64,000 nucleotides of DNA from assembly GCA_963971535.1 (NCBI GenBank), contig OZ020598.1:99693674-99757673 (forward strand), read 5' to 3'. The translations under genes were made by a program, and so were the position numbers. The notes beneath the pieces were generated by a model. That model saw nothing but the letters and a program-made list of their open reading frames with translations, searched no databases and was not told the origin of the DNA. Source of the DNA: Notolepis coatsorum. Taxonomy: Eukaryota > Chordata > Actinopteri > Aulopiformes > Paralepididae. Shown here piece after piece: positions 11,182 through 23,034 of the stretch; the stretch's first letter is position 1; each line of letters begins with the position of its first letter.

Positions 11182-12104
11182 TTAACACATTGGGTGCCAC
11201 GCCCCTTTTCCCAGATAACCCCTTGAGTGCCAGCGCTTTAGTCAATGGGAGGTCGGGGATATTTGCGAACGCCTAAACTATATCTTAAATTATAGCTATG
11301 GGTCTAAAACACCCCTCGCTTATCAATGACTTGCTTTCAGTCAACACAACAGTTTTTTCATTGGTACATTTCCGTTTTATACCGCTTTGAATACTTTGAA
11401 TACGAGTATAGTTTTGGAGAGTTCTAGTAATTTCAGAGAAATTCCGCGATAATAGCCCTTTAGTGGAATACACAAAACACAAAATTTTTCGGCTGATTTA
11501 TGAATAGTTTTCAAATAAACGCTAGATTATCGATAGTATATGTGTACTTATGCACGCTAGAGAAGCCGGCTGAAAAATCGATTATCCATGACCTGGTCAG
11601 CGCTAACGTCATACACGCACACACATACACACACACACACGTTGTGACCGCTGTGAAAAAACATCTGATTACCCCAAAACTGGTAACATAGAGTCCTTAC
11701 CTCACATCAGATGTTCTGCAAAAAGATTAATCCAATTCCTGATCGCCATTCCAAATATCGATCGCGTTTATTGATCCAACGTTATACTCCGAAACACATA
11801 ATCCAAAGCTGCTCCGAGCCTCCCCAGTGAATGTGGTAACAGACACTGCTTGCCAGAGATGGGGAAACCCTTGACCGGAGTTTCTTTCTGATGCACTTTT
11901 TCACCCAATCCAATCCAATGATGTGCATTACCATCCGGGAGACGATAGGCGGCGGTATTTGCCCTTTTCGAGCTCAGAGCCATTCCCAATGATAACGTCA
12001 GGCTGGATGGATGAAAAATGAATGGATATCGCTAATAAAAAAAATAACAATTAAATAACGAGAGTTAGTACGAGAAATCTCGTCGTTGGCACTCAAAGTG
12101 TTAA
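11182..12104 (-). mobile_element. Non-autonomous piggyBac-like element, 923 bp
   Basis: Bounded by TTAA at 11182-11185 and 12101-12104, with inverted ends TTAACACATTGGGTGCC and GGCACTCAAAGTGTTAA. The body is the inverse of 3655-4445 and has the same direction as 17594-18175. The small frames at 11285-11482 and 11768-11989 are conserved with those copies by descent. There is no transposase, so it depends on a partner in trans, plausibly the element at 1-3588, whose end it shares. Confidence 0.85.
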
Positions 12105-12125
12105 AGGTCCACATAAACGAGAAGC

Positions 12126-12650
12126 ATCCATCTGCAGAATGTCAGCCCCAGCACTCTCAGTCCCTGCGCTGTCAGGCCCCACGATGTCAGGCCCCTCAGG
12201 AATTTGGGTCACGAGACCGTCACAGGCCCGCTCAGCAGCGCTGAGTATTGCACTGTGCGGGTTTGATTGATTGATTGATTGAAAACTTTATTAACAGATT
12301 GCAGAATGGGTACAGTACAGTACAGCTCAATACATACAATTGTTAAGGGGATGCAGACCAGAGAAAGACTTTCGTCTTGTTTACATCAGGGTCCCCCATT
12401 TTCAATTCATCATAACATATATGACACACACGACATACATCTATACATTTATGACATACCAGATTTGCAAATACAGTACTGTTTGTGATACAACAAGTGT
12501 CCAGAAAAGAGTGTATATACATTTGACGTAGAAACTGTACATTGGAGGAGGTTGGGTAGGTGGGGTGGGGGGAAACTGTACATTGGAGGTGGGGGGGGGG
12601 GGGGGTGGGTAGGGGACACTGTACACTGTACTTTGCAGATCCGCGGGCAG
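12126..12650 (-). repeat. Left arm of a large inverted duplication
   Basis: Inverse of 13850-14487. It contains about 138 bp of non-repeat sequence (CTGTCAGGCCCC-type) followed by a LINE 3' end with a (TTGA)n tail at 12264-12280 and C-rich tandem units. A second short piece of the same LINE tail follows at about 12670-12709. Confidence 0.8.
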
Positions 12651-12825
12651 ATCCGCAATGCGTTTATTTAAACTTTATTTAACAGATTGCAGAATGGGTA
12701 CAGTACAGTAAAAAAACGACCTGTGGGTTGTCCAGCTTTGACAAATCGCAAATGCAGTCACTGGTAAGATACCGACACACATCCCAATGCTTTTGTCCTC
12801 CAGACACACGCCGTTCCAATTATTA

Positions 12826-13765
12826 TTAACACATTAACTGCCACGCAGTTTGCCCCTCTCATACCACTCTCTGCCACCACTCTAAGCCTATGGAGATGTT
12901 CACCTTCTTTGCAGGGCTATAACTTTTTAAATTGTATTGCTAAATTGACATTACTATGGCCCATTCAACATCGATTATCTATCGTTCAGGATGTAGGAAC
13001 GTTATACTTTTTCATTCATAGATTCATACGAAAATACCGTCTAGAATATAAATATGTTTTTATTGTTTTCTGCAGTAATTCCTAGAACGTGAGTTATAGG
13101 CATAAACGCATATATAGATTTATCAACTGCCGTTTGTTGCCGATACACGCTATATTAAAAATTTCAACTGTACATGATCCTAAACGTTATGACTCATCAT
13201 GCGCGGATGAACGGAGGGGGGGGGGGGTCGTTTATAATTCTGTGATCGTCAGTAAATGCTTTATGTAGTATGGGTGATATATTGATCAGAGAGGTTTGCA
13301 TTATAATAAACAATCACGCTGAAAGTAACGTTACTGTCCTCTTACCGTTCGCCGATGAGACTGGAGGAAAAAGATCCCACTTATTTGACGTAGATCGACT
13401 AGATCCATTTCCGGTTTGTATGGCGAAATAAACGCCCAAATCATATCGATTATTGAGTTATGGCAGCGATCCATATACACAGATGTGTGTCTAGAGTGCC
13501 TGCCGGACGCATTTTCCAGATGCACAGAGATCACCAGAGATCCATTTCCGGTTGTAACTCACCCGAGCATCCACCAGGCGGCGGTATTGAAGCGTTGCAC
13601 GGTTGTGCCGAGTCCCACTGTCTCAGCTGAGGCTGGGTGAGGGAATTATGAATACCATGGCGAAAAAATTAAATATGATCTCAATAACGTCGTACGCCGT
13701 GGAATGGCGGAATTCGCATGACCTTGAAACCCGTCGTAAGCCGTTTTTGGGGGTGGATGTGTTAA
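12826..13765. mobile_element. Non-autonomous piggyBac-like element, 940 bp
   Basis: TTAACACATTAACTGCC at 12826 and GGATGTGTTAA ending at 13765 give TTAA borders and loosely matching ends. It has no transposase. It sits in the spacer of the inverted duplication. A frame at 13331-13534 (minus) resembles in style the interior of the element at 44986, but I cannot assign it. Confidence 0.7.
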
Positions 13766-13849
13766 AGATATTTCCACTACTCCAAATCAAGAAAAAACAA
13801 ATTAATACAAATAGACATAGTGACAGTGTAACGATCAGATCCTAACCCA

Positions 13850-14487
13850 ACCCCCTCCAATGTACAGTAAATGTCCTAACCCAATAATACACGAGACCCT
13901 CTTCTTGGGACCAAGTAAGGTTTCGTCGATAATCCAATGTACAGTTACCCCCCCCACCCCGCCTACCTAACCCCCCCCCCCCACCCAACCACCTCCAATG
14001 TACAGTTTGCAGTTTCCCCCCCCCACCTACCAAACCCCCCCCCTCCACCCCACCTACCCAACCCCCTCCAATGTACAGTTTCTTCGTCAAATGTATATAC
14101 TCTCTTTTTTAGACTATTTTTGTATCACAAACAGTACTGTATTTGTAAATCTGATATGTCATAAATGTATAGTACTGTCTATCTGTATGTCATGTATGTC
14201 ATATATGTTATGATGAATTGAAAATGGGGGACCCTGATGTAAACAAGATGAAAGTCTTTCTCTGGTCCGCATTCCCTTAACAATTGTGTGTATTGAGCTG
14301 TACTGTACTGTACCCATTCTGCAATCTGTTAATAAAGTTTTCAATCAATCAATCAATCAATCAAACCCGCACAGTGCAATACTCCAATTCAGCCATTGGG
14401 TGGGTGGCGCTGCTGAGCGGGCAAATTCCTGAGGGGCCTGACAGCGCGGGGACTGAGAGTGCTGGGGCTGACGTTCTGCAGATGGAT
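13850..14487 (+). repeat. Right arm of inverted duplication with LINE 3' end
   Basis: It has C-rich tandem units ending CCAATGTACAGT (13850-14085), then the LINE 3' end through CTGCAATCTGTTAATAAAG and an (ATCA)n tail at 14341-14364, then the same unique sequence as 12126-12263 in inverse. AATAAA precedes the tail. Confidence 0.8.
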
Positions 14488-14489
14488 AC

Positions 14490-14965
14490 TATTGAGATAA
14501 ATGGCATTTTCATTTCAAACCTTTACACTCGAAAAGGCAACTGAGGTTTCCCTTCACAGTGTACGAGTGTACATACACAGTTAAGCAAACACACAGCGTT
14601 AAGCAAGACAAGGCAAATAAAACCACACAGCATACAATCATAACAATTAGACGTAGGTAAGGATAACAAATCAATTAAAACATGTACAACTTGATTGACA
14701 AAGGTTGGAGATCAAGGTTTTAAACGCTGCAACAGATGGGTCTCAAGGACTGTTGGAGTTCATTCCATGAGCTAGAGGGGCATCATAGCAAAATGCAGAT
14801 TTACCCTGCTCCGAGCAAACTCGACATTCACAGCACTGTGAGCCTCCGCAATTTGGCGTATGTCCAAATGCAACAGACTTTTGGATGATTTCATGGACGT
14901 TTGATTGACATAAAGTACCCGTGCATAGGAGGGCATGGTTCATCACAAATTATGTAACGGCCAAC
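14490..14965 (-). mobile_element. LINE fragment, C-terminal ORF end and 3' UTR
   Basis: On the minus strand, around 14735-14815, the translation reads SEQGKSAFCYDAPLAHGMN, which fits the conserved C-terminal SAF...APL.WN motif of several fish non-LTR retrotransposon ORF2 proteins. The rest continues to about 14490 as 3' UTR-like sequence. It is truncated at the 5' side. Confidence 0.55.
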
Positions 14966-15127
14966 CAAGTTAGATGCTGCATATTGTTACCGTTATGTGA
15001 TCTCCTCCCTATGACAAGGGGGCAGGACAAAAAAAATGGAACTTCCCTACTGCACAGTAGGGGCAGACTTTCGTACCTACTTGGTAAGCCTATGAAACAG
15101 TAGGTTCTAAAAGCATAGAGTTAGTAG

Positions 15128-16109
15128 TAGGGATGCCCCGATCGATCGGCCACCGATCGTTATCGGCCGATAATCAGTATAAATATGCGATCGGTGATCG
15201 GTGATAATGCTTTATTTTCGCCGATCGTCAAAGCCGATCTCACTCGCTGTCGCTGAGTTCTGTCTCAGACACCGGGAGCTGTGCGGCGTCTGCTCATCCC
15301 TCCAGCCCCTCCCGCACGCATGTAAACACGGGTCTAGTAGTCTAGTGGGACGGGACACGGGAGGACGGCGTCTCCCTGAGCTAACGTTAGCTTAGCTACC
15401 GTTACAAAATGACCCAGTCAACTATTCACTTTTAGTTTAATACATGATGAGGCATTGTCTAACCGAACGGTATCTAGCCGGCCAGCTACCGATAGCTCCT
15501 GACATCAACAAACGCTCTATCAAGTCTAGTAGAGACGTGTATGATACCTGTTAGCTGTTAGCTCACGTTAGCGCAAGTTAGTTTACTGTTCAAAACAAAA
15601 TGTCCCATTGAACTAAATAATTCACTGAGGCGTTGTATTAACGTTATATATCCGGCTAGCAGTAGCTACAGATAGCTCCTGATATCAATGTCTTATAACA
15701 CTGATTCGATGCGTATTCGAGCTGAGGGCATGTTGAATGTGATATGACCACAGTAACGTTATACCAATAGGGTCCATCTGCAGCGCAGGAGAATCCTTGC
15801 CGTAGCTCGAGGCTACTCGAGTATAGGGTCCAGGTGCAGCTCCGGAGAATCCTGGCCGTAGCTGGAGGCTACTAGAGTACACACAGACAGTGGAGCTTGT
15901 TGCGTGGTGGCGATGTCTCGCAGATAATACAAGTACAAGTCTAATTATATAATATATATATTTTATAAAAAATAAATAATAATAATTTATATAAAATAAT
16001 TTTTTTTTTTTAATCAAAAACGATCGGTATCTGATCGGTATCGGCCGATATGGCTCACGACGATCGGTGATCGGTATCGGTGGCAAAAAACGTGATCGGG
16101 GCATCCCTA
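15128..16109. mobile_element. Non-autonomous hAT element, 982 bp
   Basis: Terminal inverted repeats TAGGGATGCCCCGATC and GATCGGGGCATCCCTA, flanked by a perfect 8-bp duplication GTTAGTAG (15120-15127 and 16110-16117), diagnostic of the hAT superfamily. Subterminal ATCGG/CCGAT motifs are clustered at both ends, as in hAT transposase-binding regions. There is no transposase. Interior frames are not coding. Confidence 0.92.
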
Positions 16110-16117
16110 GTTAGTAG

Positions 16118-17354
16118 GGTTAGTAGCTTCTGTCTGATTGTGTAGAACTGAGGACTTTCAGACATGGCCAGAGAGAGAGAGGAGCATCACACAAATAAAG
16201 AGGAGAGACACAGAGAGCTGGTAGAGATAGATATATATATAGATTGTGACGGAGTGACTGCAGGCAGTGCACATACATAGACACGCACCACATATACCAT
16301 GGAATGACTGACAATGAGTGCGGACAGCGCACATGAAAACGCACACATAAAATGCACACACATTATGCTGCAGAGCAATGCACACACCAAACATTCCCTC
16401 CTGTCATCTTTCTTAGTACGTCAGAATTCTCACAATCATTCATTCCCTTTTCCGTTGTCGTAGCACAACCAAGGGTGCACACCTTGGGAGTGCTACGTTC
16501 ATTAATCATATCATATATACATGTATTCACTCACATTTTCACAACGCATTTGCCCCGGCACTTCCTAGGCTGACATGTGTTTGAAACACAGAGGCACACC
16601 TTTCCGCTATGTTAAATGGGAGGGGTTGGCTTGAGTACAGGGTCACGTGAGCTGCATTATTGTATCGTTTGGTATTTGTACTATTTACTTGGTTTATTTA
16701 CTATTTATATTTAATTAAAACAGTTGGAAAGTATATGAGATATAGTGTGGGATATATATTTTGTGTGTAGGAATTTGTTTATTATGTACATCATGTTTAA
16801 AGCCTAGTGGGAGGGGCTACCGGATACAAGATGGCTGCTTTGGCCCAAGGAAGTCAGTCTTAAGTTGGTTCAGTTACAGTAACGGGAATCCTCTTGAAAA
16901 CATATTATTATTGCTTGTACAGATCCAGCTCTACTGCAAGGGTGCAGTATCGTTAACGCCTCATAACAGCACTGCCAGGTTAATGGTGCATGATTACCGC
17001 AGTAGCAGAGCTCGGAGGCCTGAGAGCTGCATCTGTAGTAGAAGAATAGTATATTACTATATCAATATTGCATATTGAGACATTGTGTAGGTATAAGTAG
17101 TAAGTAAGTATAGTGTATTTTGTTTTCTTTGTGTTTTGCGCACCTTGGGAGGCCAGCAAATAAAAACCACCAACGAAATCCTACCAACTACGCCTGTGTT
17201 TGTGGAAGATTCCAAGGAGTTAGAGAGAGAACACCGCCACATAGATAGAGAACAAGAGAGGGGGATCCAGCATGTGTTTGTGTTCAGGTGCATTCTTGCT
17301 GGAGAGGAAATCATGTTCTGCTTGCTCTACTTGACGTCCATTTTTTATTGTTGA

Positions 17355-17387
<33 letters not shown>

Positions 17388-17593
17388 ACAGGGGTCGAGT
17401 TATCACCTGAGAGCTATGGGGGCCCCCTGAATATCTTTTTTACTCTTTTTTTGTTGTTGAAATTGTGCCCGTTTTCGAGGTCATATTTAGAGGAATATCT
17501 CATTAGGATTAGAGTCTAATACTAATGAGTAATGACATCACACAACAGTCTAATAATTATACTATTGTGTGATGTCATTATTCAGTCTCATTC
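16118..17593. other. Unclassified region with TG run and one hairpin
   Basis: No gene recognised. A (TG)n run lies at 17358-17385. A hairpin at about 17523-17591 pairs AATGACATCACACAA with TTGTGTGATGTCATT. The repeated GGGAGGGGCT/T (16618 and 16809) and an AATAAAAACC at about 17159 could mark an old LTR, but borders were not found. Confidence 0.4.
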
Positions 17594-18175
17594 TTAACAC
17601 ATTGAGTGCCACACCCCTTCCGGGAAGTGACCTGGCCTTGCGTCCATTAACCCCATGTAAACGTAGTTGTAGTTTGTAGAGCTAAACCTATATTTTATAG
17701 TATAGCTATGGGTCTATTAACGCTGTCGAGTGTCAGTGAGTTGCTTCCAGTCAACGTACAAAAAACAGATAATTTTTTCATCCGTACATTTACGTTTTAT
17801 ACCGTTTTGAATATGAATATGTTTGGGTGCTTCTGAGGAATTCCAGGGAAAATCCTGTCTCCGACGTTGTTGGGCATTGCACATCAACGGGCGGGCGGGG
17901 TCAGTTGTCCAAACCATCCCTACAAGCGTGTGTTTTGCCGGAGTGTTTAGGACCCGCCCCCACGCCGCAGCTCAGTAGAGAAAAGAAACAAACCCGTTTC
18001 TAATGGGGTGCAATAATGGCCGAAGGCGTTAGAGGGCGGTATAAGACCGTCTGCCAGCTCAGACACACTCAGAACAGTATGCACAAGGTGCCCCGCTGAA
18101 TTATGAATGGCAATAGCGATTAAAAGAAATACCGTGAGAAAAACGCAGATCTACGTTTCCGGCACTCAAGGGTTG
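17594..18175 (+). mobile_element. Degenerate non-autonomous piggyBac-like element
   Basis: It begins TTAACACATTGAGTGCC and ends near GGCACTCAAGGG, where the final TTAA has decayed. The interior matches 11285-11480 in the same orientation (the segment around 17717-17860). It is shorter and more diverged than the 11182 copy. Confidence 0.7.
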
Positions 18176-18305
18176 GGTGACAGAAACGTAGTTCTACGTT
18201 AACGGCACCACCAATATTTGTTCATTTTCTTACTCACCTCTGATATATAATGCCATATTTACTTATTTGGATTTTGCATCTGATAAAATACAACAATTTA
18301 ATTTG

Positions 18306-18645
18306 AAAAGATTAGACAAAAGGGCGGCTAGGTGGTGCAGTGGGCAAGGCACTCACCACCAATGCTGGAGACGCTGGGTTCGAGCCCAGCTCTCCACATT
18401 GTTTTCAGTTTGGCTGGTCGTCCGTACTAATACAATTGACTCCTACAGGTCGGTTGGTGCGCCTGCGCAGTAGAATCAAGAAGCGAAAGACCCCTCCAAA
18501 GCGCAGACCCCTGACGCTGAAAGATCGCGCTGCGCAGGTGAAAAGATGCAACGGCTGCTACCTCGAGTATCGGAGGGGACTCGTGCTATGTATGGCTTCG
18601 AAAATGGGAGAAAAAGTGGATAAAAAAAAAAAAGATTAGACAAAA
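18306..18645 (+). mobile_element. tRNA-derived SINE, about 308 bp, with target-site duplication
   Basis: The head GGCGGCTAGGTGGTGCAGTGG with a GGTTCGAGCCC B box marks a Pol III promoter. The body includes GCGCCTGCGCAGTAGAATC and the end is GGAGAAAAAGTGGATAAAA. It is flanked by a 16-bp duplication AAAAGATTAGACAAAA (18306-18321 and 18630-18645). Same family as the copies at 30713 and 36912, but with an internal deletion compared with them. Confidence 0.9.
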
Positions 18646-18759
18646 TGTATGAACTTGAATGAACATGTATTTGTCGCTGCACTTATAAATCAAAAACTAA
18701 CAAAAAAATCAAATGGAAAGTAAATAGTTGTATGGCACTTAACAGCAGCATTTATCAGG

Positions 18760-18997
18760 ATACAGTAAGTAACATTATCATCAACATGTTACAACATGTT
18801 ATATGTGCACAGGTAATCAAGAACTGAACAGAAGCATATTTCAGTAGCAGCATCTTCTTTGAACAACAACAAGAAGAAAAATAACTACTCCAGCATGTCA
18901 CCGACATGGAGACTTGAAGAGCCGGGATTCGAACCACTGACCTCTTTTATCTAAAGCGAGTAGTGACGACTCGCTCTACCTCCTGAGCTACAGCCGC
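18760..18997 (-). mobile_element. tRNA-headed SINE, minus strand
   Basis: On the minus strand it starts GCGGCTGTAGCTCAGGAGG (A box) and has GGTTCGAATCCCGGC (B box) about 50 bp on, then TCCATGTCGGTGACATG. The 3' side has no paired acceptor stem, so this is a SINE head and not a tRNA gene. The lower border is uncertain. Confidence 0.65.
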
Positions 18998-19299
18998 ACC
19001 ATCATGACCTCTTAAACGACTTTAAAGTGTCACAGAGGCAGCCAGGAGTTTATGCCTTTGTACCTCAGACCACGAGAGTAATAACAATATCTGCAATTAG
19101 AGCTCTGCATTATCATAAGCCATCACATCAAGCTATAGATTGTGTCATCTCAAGTGGCAATTATAACTTTTTTCTTAACACTTTCTCCCACAAATCTGTC
19201 AAAATGCAAAAACTATACAATGATCAAAATACCAGCAGCATGTTACCAAATAAGCAGCAACATTTTTCCTCATACAGCTCTAAAGTGTCTCACGTCAGT

Positions 19300-19688
19300 G
19301 TAGAATCCAGAAGGCCGTTCTTACCATCACGCTCCCTGTATACCTAGGTTCCATCCTAGAGGCAAATCTTTCCTGTGACAAAATGGCATCCAATGTAATA
19401 AAAAAAGTCAACAAATGAACTAGATTCTTGTACCGGATCTCCTCTCTGGTAAACAAGAATACCCTGAAGACTCTGGCAGGAGCACTCATTCAAGGGTACT
19501 ACGACTATGCACCTCATGGTACCAAAGCACCTCAAAGGCGGTAAAAACAAGATTACAAACATCACAAAACAAACTGGTCAGACTTCTACTTGACCTTACT
19601 CCTAGAACCCACCTCACCCTGCCCACTTTGACAACCTAAGATGGCTTAGAGTAGACGACTCTAAGTACAGCAACTTGCAATGGGCCTG
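19300..19688 (+). mobile_element. LINE ORF2 C-terminal fragment (first part)
   Basis: In-frame stretches such as YLGSILEANLSCDKMASNVI and NKNTLKTLAGALIQGYYDYA fit the thumb/C-terminal region of a fish non-LTR reverse transcriptase. Reading requires frame changes, so it is dead. The sequence resumes after the Harbinger-type insertion at 21498, and the junction sequence is restored if that element and one copy of its CTG duplication are ignored. Confidence 0.75.
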
Positions 19689-21494
19689 GGCCCTCATTCA
19701 TCAACGTGTTCTACGCACAGATCTGTGCTTACCCTGTGCGTACGATCATTTCTAAGCAAAGAGTGGGATTCATCAATTTCGATTTGAACTTGACTCCGTG
19801 CTTACATCTACGCACAGGTCAGACCACACTTACCTGACGCCCAGTGGTAGAATATATTATTACAACAAGGAAATGAGCTTCTGTGCATAATAACACTGGC
19901 ATGTTCTGTACGAACCGTAGTTCATTATAGTTCATTGTAAAATAGCAACAGTAGTGTAATTATGGTCAAAACCCTATAAATAGCATTTGGAATAATAGAT
20001 CTTTCTCTCAGAATGAATGCAGCATGGTTTATATAGCGTTATCGGAATATACGGGGTGTAGGCTACTGACTGACTGCGCTCCGCGTAGCTTGATTGATTG
20101 ATTGATTGAAAAGTTTATTAACAGATTGCAGAATGGGTACAGTACAGTACAGCTCAGTACATACAATTGTTAATTGGGGATGCAGACCAACTTTCGTCTT
20201 GTTTACATCAGGGTCCCCCATTTTCAATTCATCATAAATCATAAAGCTCAACTCGTTATTATTTTGCGCACAGACCGCCGAAACACGGGAACGTTTTGAT
20301 TATATTTAAAAGGCTTTACGTTACACGAAACAAGTGGAATTTCGAAGCTGTAAGCAGAATAAGTCATATGAATATAGTGTTCTTCCCCCTTTTTACTGTA
20401 TAAGAAATAATAGAAAACGCATTGCAATGACACCATGCAGATAGTGGACAGACTATATGATGGGATTCAAGTTCGCGTTTTTGTTGCTCATAGGCATGCT
20501 GTCAGAGTATGATATCTTAATCAAACATTCTAGAACATTTGTCGTCACAGATCATGTCCTAATAGAACATAGGCTATGGCATGGATCATGATATTGTGTG
20601 GACTGTTATTATTACTGTACACCGGTACCACCCATTGTGACAACAGCCTTGTGAGTCCCGCACACAAACATGATGGAATTCAAGTTCATGTATTGAAAGA
20701 CAGGCTACATCATACATGCAGTGAGATTCATTGTTCTTGTATATGCTCTCGTATTATATTGTTTATATAGGCTACCCAATACTGACATCAAAATAGATTG
20801 TAGTATGCCTCTAGAAATCATATGCAGCAGGTAGAAAATTGACGGAAGATCCATCGCGATTTGGAATAGAATTGAGGAGAACTTTAATCCCTGCCCCTGG
20901 GTATTAATCAAACAACACGGGAAAAGGCAGTCATATTCCAGCGCGGTCTTTATTAGCCGACAACAAAATAGATGCCTCTAAAAATCATATAGCCAATCGA
21001 ACACAACTAATAAAGGCATTCATATTACAGCACGGTTATAATGACACACAACCAACGCCAAACAGTGGTCAACGAACGGTCTTTATTAGTATTTTGAGCT
21101 GTCCAGGCAGAATTGCAGCAATGGTCTTAGGGAGCCGTTGATATCTGACATCACCGTTTACAAATCCGCCTTTTATTTATCCCATAATACGCGATAGTGT
21201 CTTCTTGGTTCGACAGCAGTGAATTCTCCGTGGAGTTTCTCAGAGTCCCGCTCGGGTCAGTCCATTATTTCACATCCCATGGGGGGTGTTTCCTCATTTT
21301 CATGACCATATATGGATAATCATGCACGAGCATTGACGGTAGAACAAAGTGGTATTCATCAACACGGAGGAGCATAGAGCCTGCTTACGCACCGTGTGAT
21401 GAATCCCGACTTCCCTGTGCGTACACTAGTTCTACATTCCGTGCTTACGTGTGGAAATAGAATGTTCTACGCACACTATTGATGAATGAGGGCC
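19689..21494. mobile_element. PIF/Harbinger-type non-autonomous element, 1.8 kb
   Basis: Ends GGCCCTCATTCATCAA and TTGATGAATGAGGGCC are inverted repeats. Flanking CTG (19686-19688 and 21495-21497) would be a 3-bp duplication. TACGCACAG and CTACGCACA motifs recur near both ends. There is no transposase. A LINE tail copy in minus orientation (20090-20240) is nested inside. An ACATTCTAGAACATT motif at 20525 resembles the heat-shock-type motifs at 26378. Confidence 0.75.
20090..20240 (-). mobile_element. LINE 3' end, minus strand, nested
   Basis: A (TTGA)n tail, then TTTATTAACAGATTGCAGAA, and onward to CCCCCATTTTCAATTC. Same family as 12264, 14364, 23286, 37779, 41362 and 50305. Confidence 0.85.
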
Positions 21495-21497
21495 CTG

Positions 21498-22025
21498 GTC
21501 TACAAGATACACTATATACGACTAAGGTACCCATGTACATGTCAAAATACTTCCCAAAGGTCAGTGAATACCATGACCACAACACCAGAGGAAGCTCCAC
21601 AAATCATGTTAAACCCAGGCCAGCGTAATGTCCAAACCCCCCCACCCCCACCTAATAGACAGTCTCCTCCCCACCACATGTATATATTCTCTCCCCGCCG
21701 TATGTATATTTCTCTCCCACCTACCCACCCCCTCCAAATGTACAGTCTCCTCCCCGCCGTATGTATATTTCTCTCCCACCTACCCACTCCCTCCAAATGT
21801 ACAGTCTCTTCCCTACCGTATGTATATATTCTCTCCCCACCGTATGTATATTTCTCTCCCACCCACCCACCCCCTCCTAATGTACAGTCCCCTCCCCATC
21901 ATATGTATATACTCTGTCAGGATATATGGGTAACAGTACTGTATATTTGAATATCGTATATGTCACAAATGTAACAGTACTAAATACCTGTATGTCATAC
22001 ATGTCCCTATGCCATAAATGTCATG
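21498..22025 (+). mobile_element. LINE fragment (second part) with minisatellite 3' UTR
   Basis: It resumes the LINE frame (residues such as LVYKIHY, then KYFPKVSEYHDHNTRGSST) and runs into about five C-rich tandem units of roughly 58 bp (CCACCTACCCACCCCCTCC...ATGTACAGTC, 21640-21915), then the 3' UTR part also present in tail copies elsewhere. This links the widespread tail to its coding region. The final ATCA tail is absent here. Confidence 0.75.
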
Positions 22026-22640
22026 TAGGGGAGACCGGGGCACAGTGGATCAGAAATCTTATATTTCAGCATTTTTCCTGACTTGATGACAGCATGGTTC
22101 TGGTCTATTGTGGAATTGATAGCAGAATATGTTCTCTATAAAACATGTCTATCATATCCTGCCAACTGCCAAATATGAGATGCTGAGATGGGGTTGAATG
22201 TAAAAATATATTTGATCCACTGTGCCCCAGTAACGGGGTACAGTGGATCGCTACCTGGGGCACTGTGAATCAGTCGAGATATTATACATAATTTTTTCAC
22301 AAACAGCATCTTTATTGTGTGAACGAAGCAAAACTTTTATGTACAAATAAGACATGTCAACAATAGACATATCAACCAGACCAACAGTTGAAAATACTGA
22401 AACAATATGAAATGTTTTGCTATACTAGTAGCCTATGTAAAACCCAGCGTAGTGCTGGGAACTTTCACACACGCATCTGACACATTTGGGAAAATGAATG
22501 TGAATGATACATCATGGTCTCTGACTTCACAAGTCTGTCAAGGTTTACTGATGTACAAAGGACCATTTGAGGAGTTAATATTGCCGTTAGTCAACAAACA
22601 AAGCGACCTCCTTTTACCGGGGCACAGTGAATCACTTGAA
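22026..22640. repeat. Element with recurrent GGGGCACAGTGGATCA motif
   Basis: It begins GGGGAGACCGGGGCACAGTGG. Close variants of the 16-bp motif recur in both orientations at about 22214, 22233, 22256 and 22617. The arrangement suggests a DNA transposon with subterminal repeats, but no paired outer end was found. Confidence 0.45.
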
Positions 22641-22775
22641 AATTTATTGAAAACAAGAGATCTAATGTGATTAAGATCCATTAACACAACAGACATTGAA
22701 CTTGAAAACAAGAGATCTAATGTACATTAAACTTGAAAACAAGAGATCTAATGTACATTAAACTTGAAAACAAGT
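22641..22775. repeat. Short tandem repeat (about 33-bp units, three copies)
   Basis: Units of CTTGAAAACAAGAGATCTAA followed by TGTACATTAAA. Confidence 0.8.
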
Positions 22776-22889
22776 TTCCATTCATTCATTCAGTCTGTCT
22801 CGTCTCTCCCTCCATCCCAACAGGGGGGTAGAGTGACTATACTGTATATGTAGGTGTGACATTGGAATGCGGCGCAAACCCCCCACACA

Positions 22890-23034
22890 CACACCATTGA
22901 AATGCTAATTGTTGGCACATCAGGCACAGGATTCTTTGATAGTGCAATTGCCCCTTGGTTGTCCTCAAAGATTGTCACATAATTGGGCATAATCATTTCC
23001 ACTGTCCATTCCTTTTAATAACTGCACTCTATTT
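22890..23034 (-). pseudogene. Ty1/copia fossil, RNase H part (broken)
   Basis: On the minus strand the segment at about 22925-22995 reads IFEDNQGAIALSKNPV, a hallmark of Ty1/copia RNase H. It is a short, broken remnant. The adjoining part lies at 23290-23470, and a LINE tail has inserted between the two. No LTRs of this element were found in the window. Confidence 0.8.
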
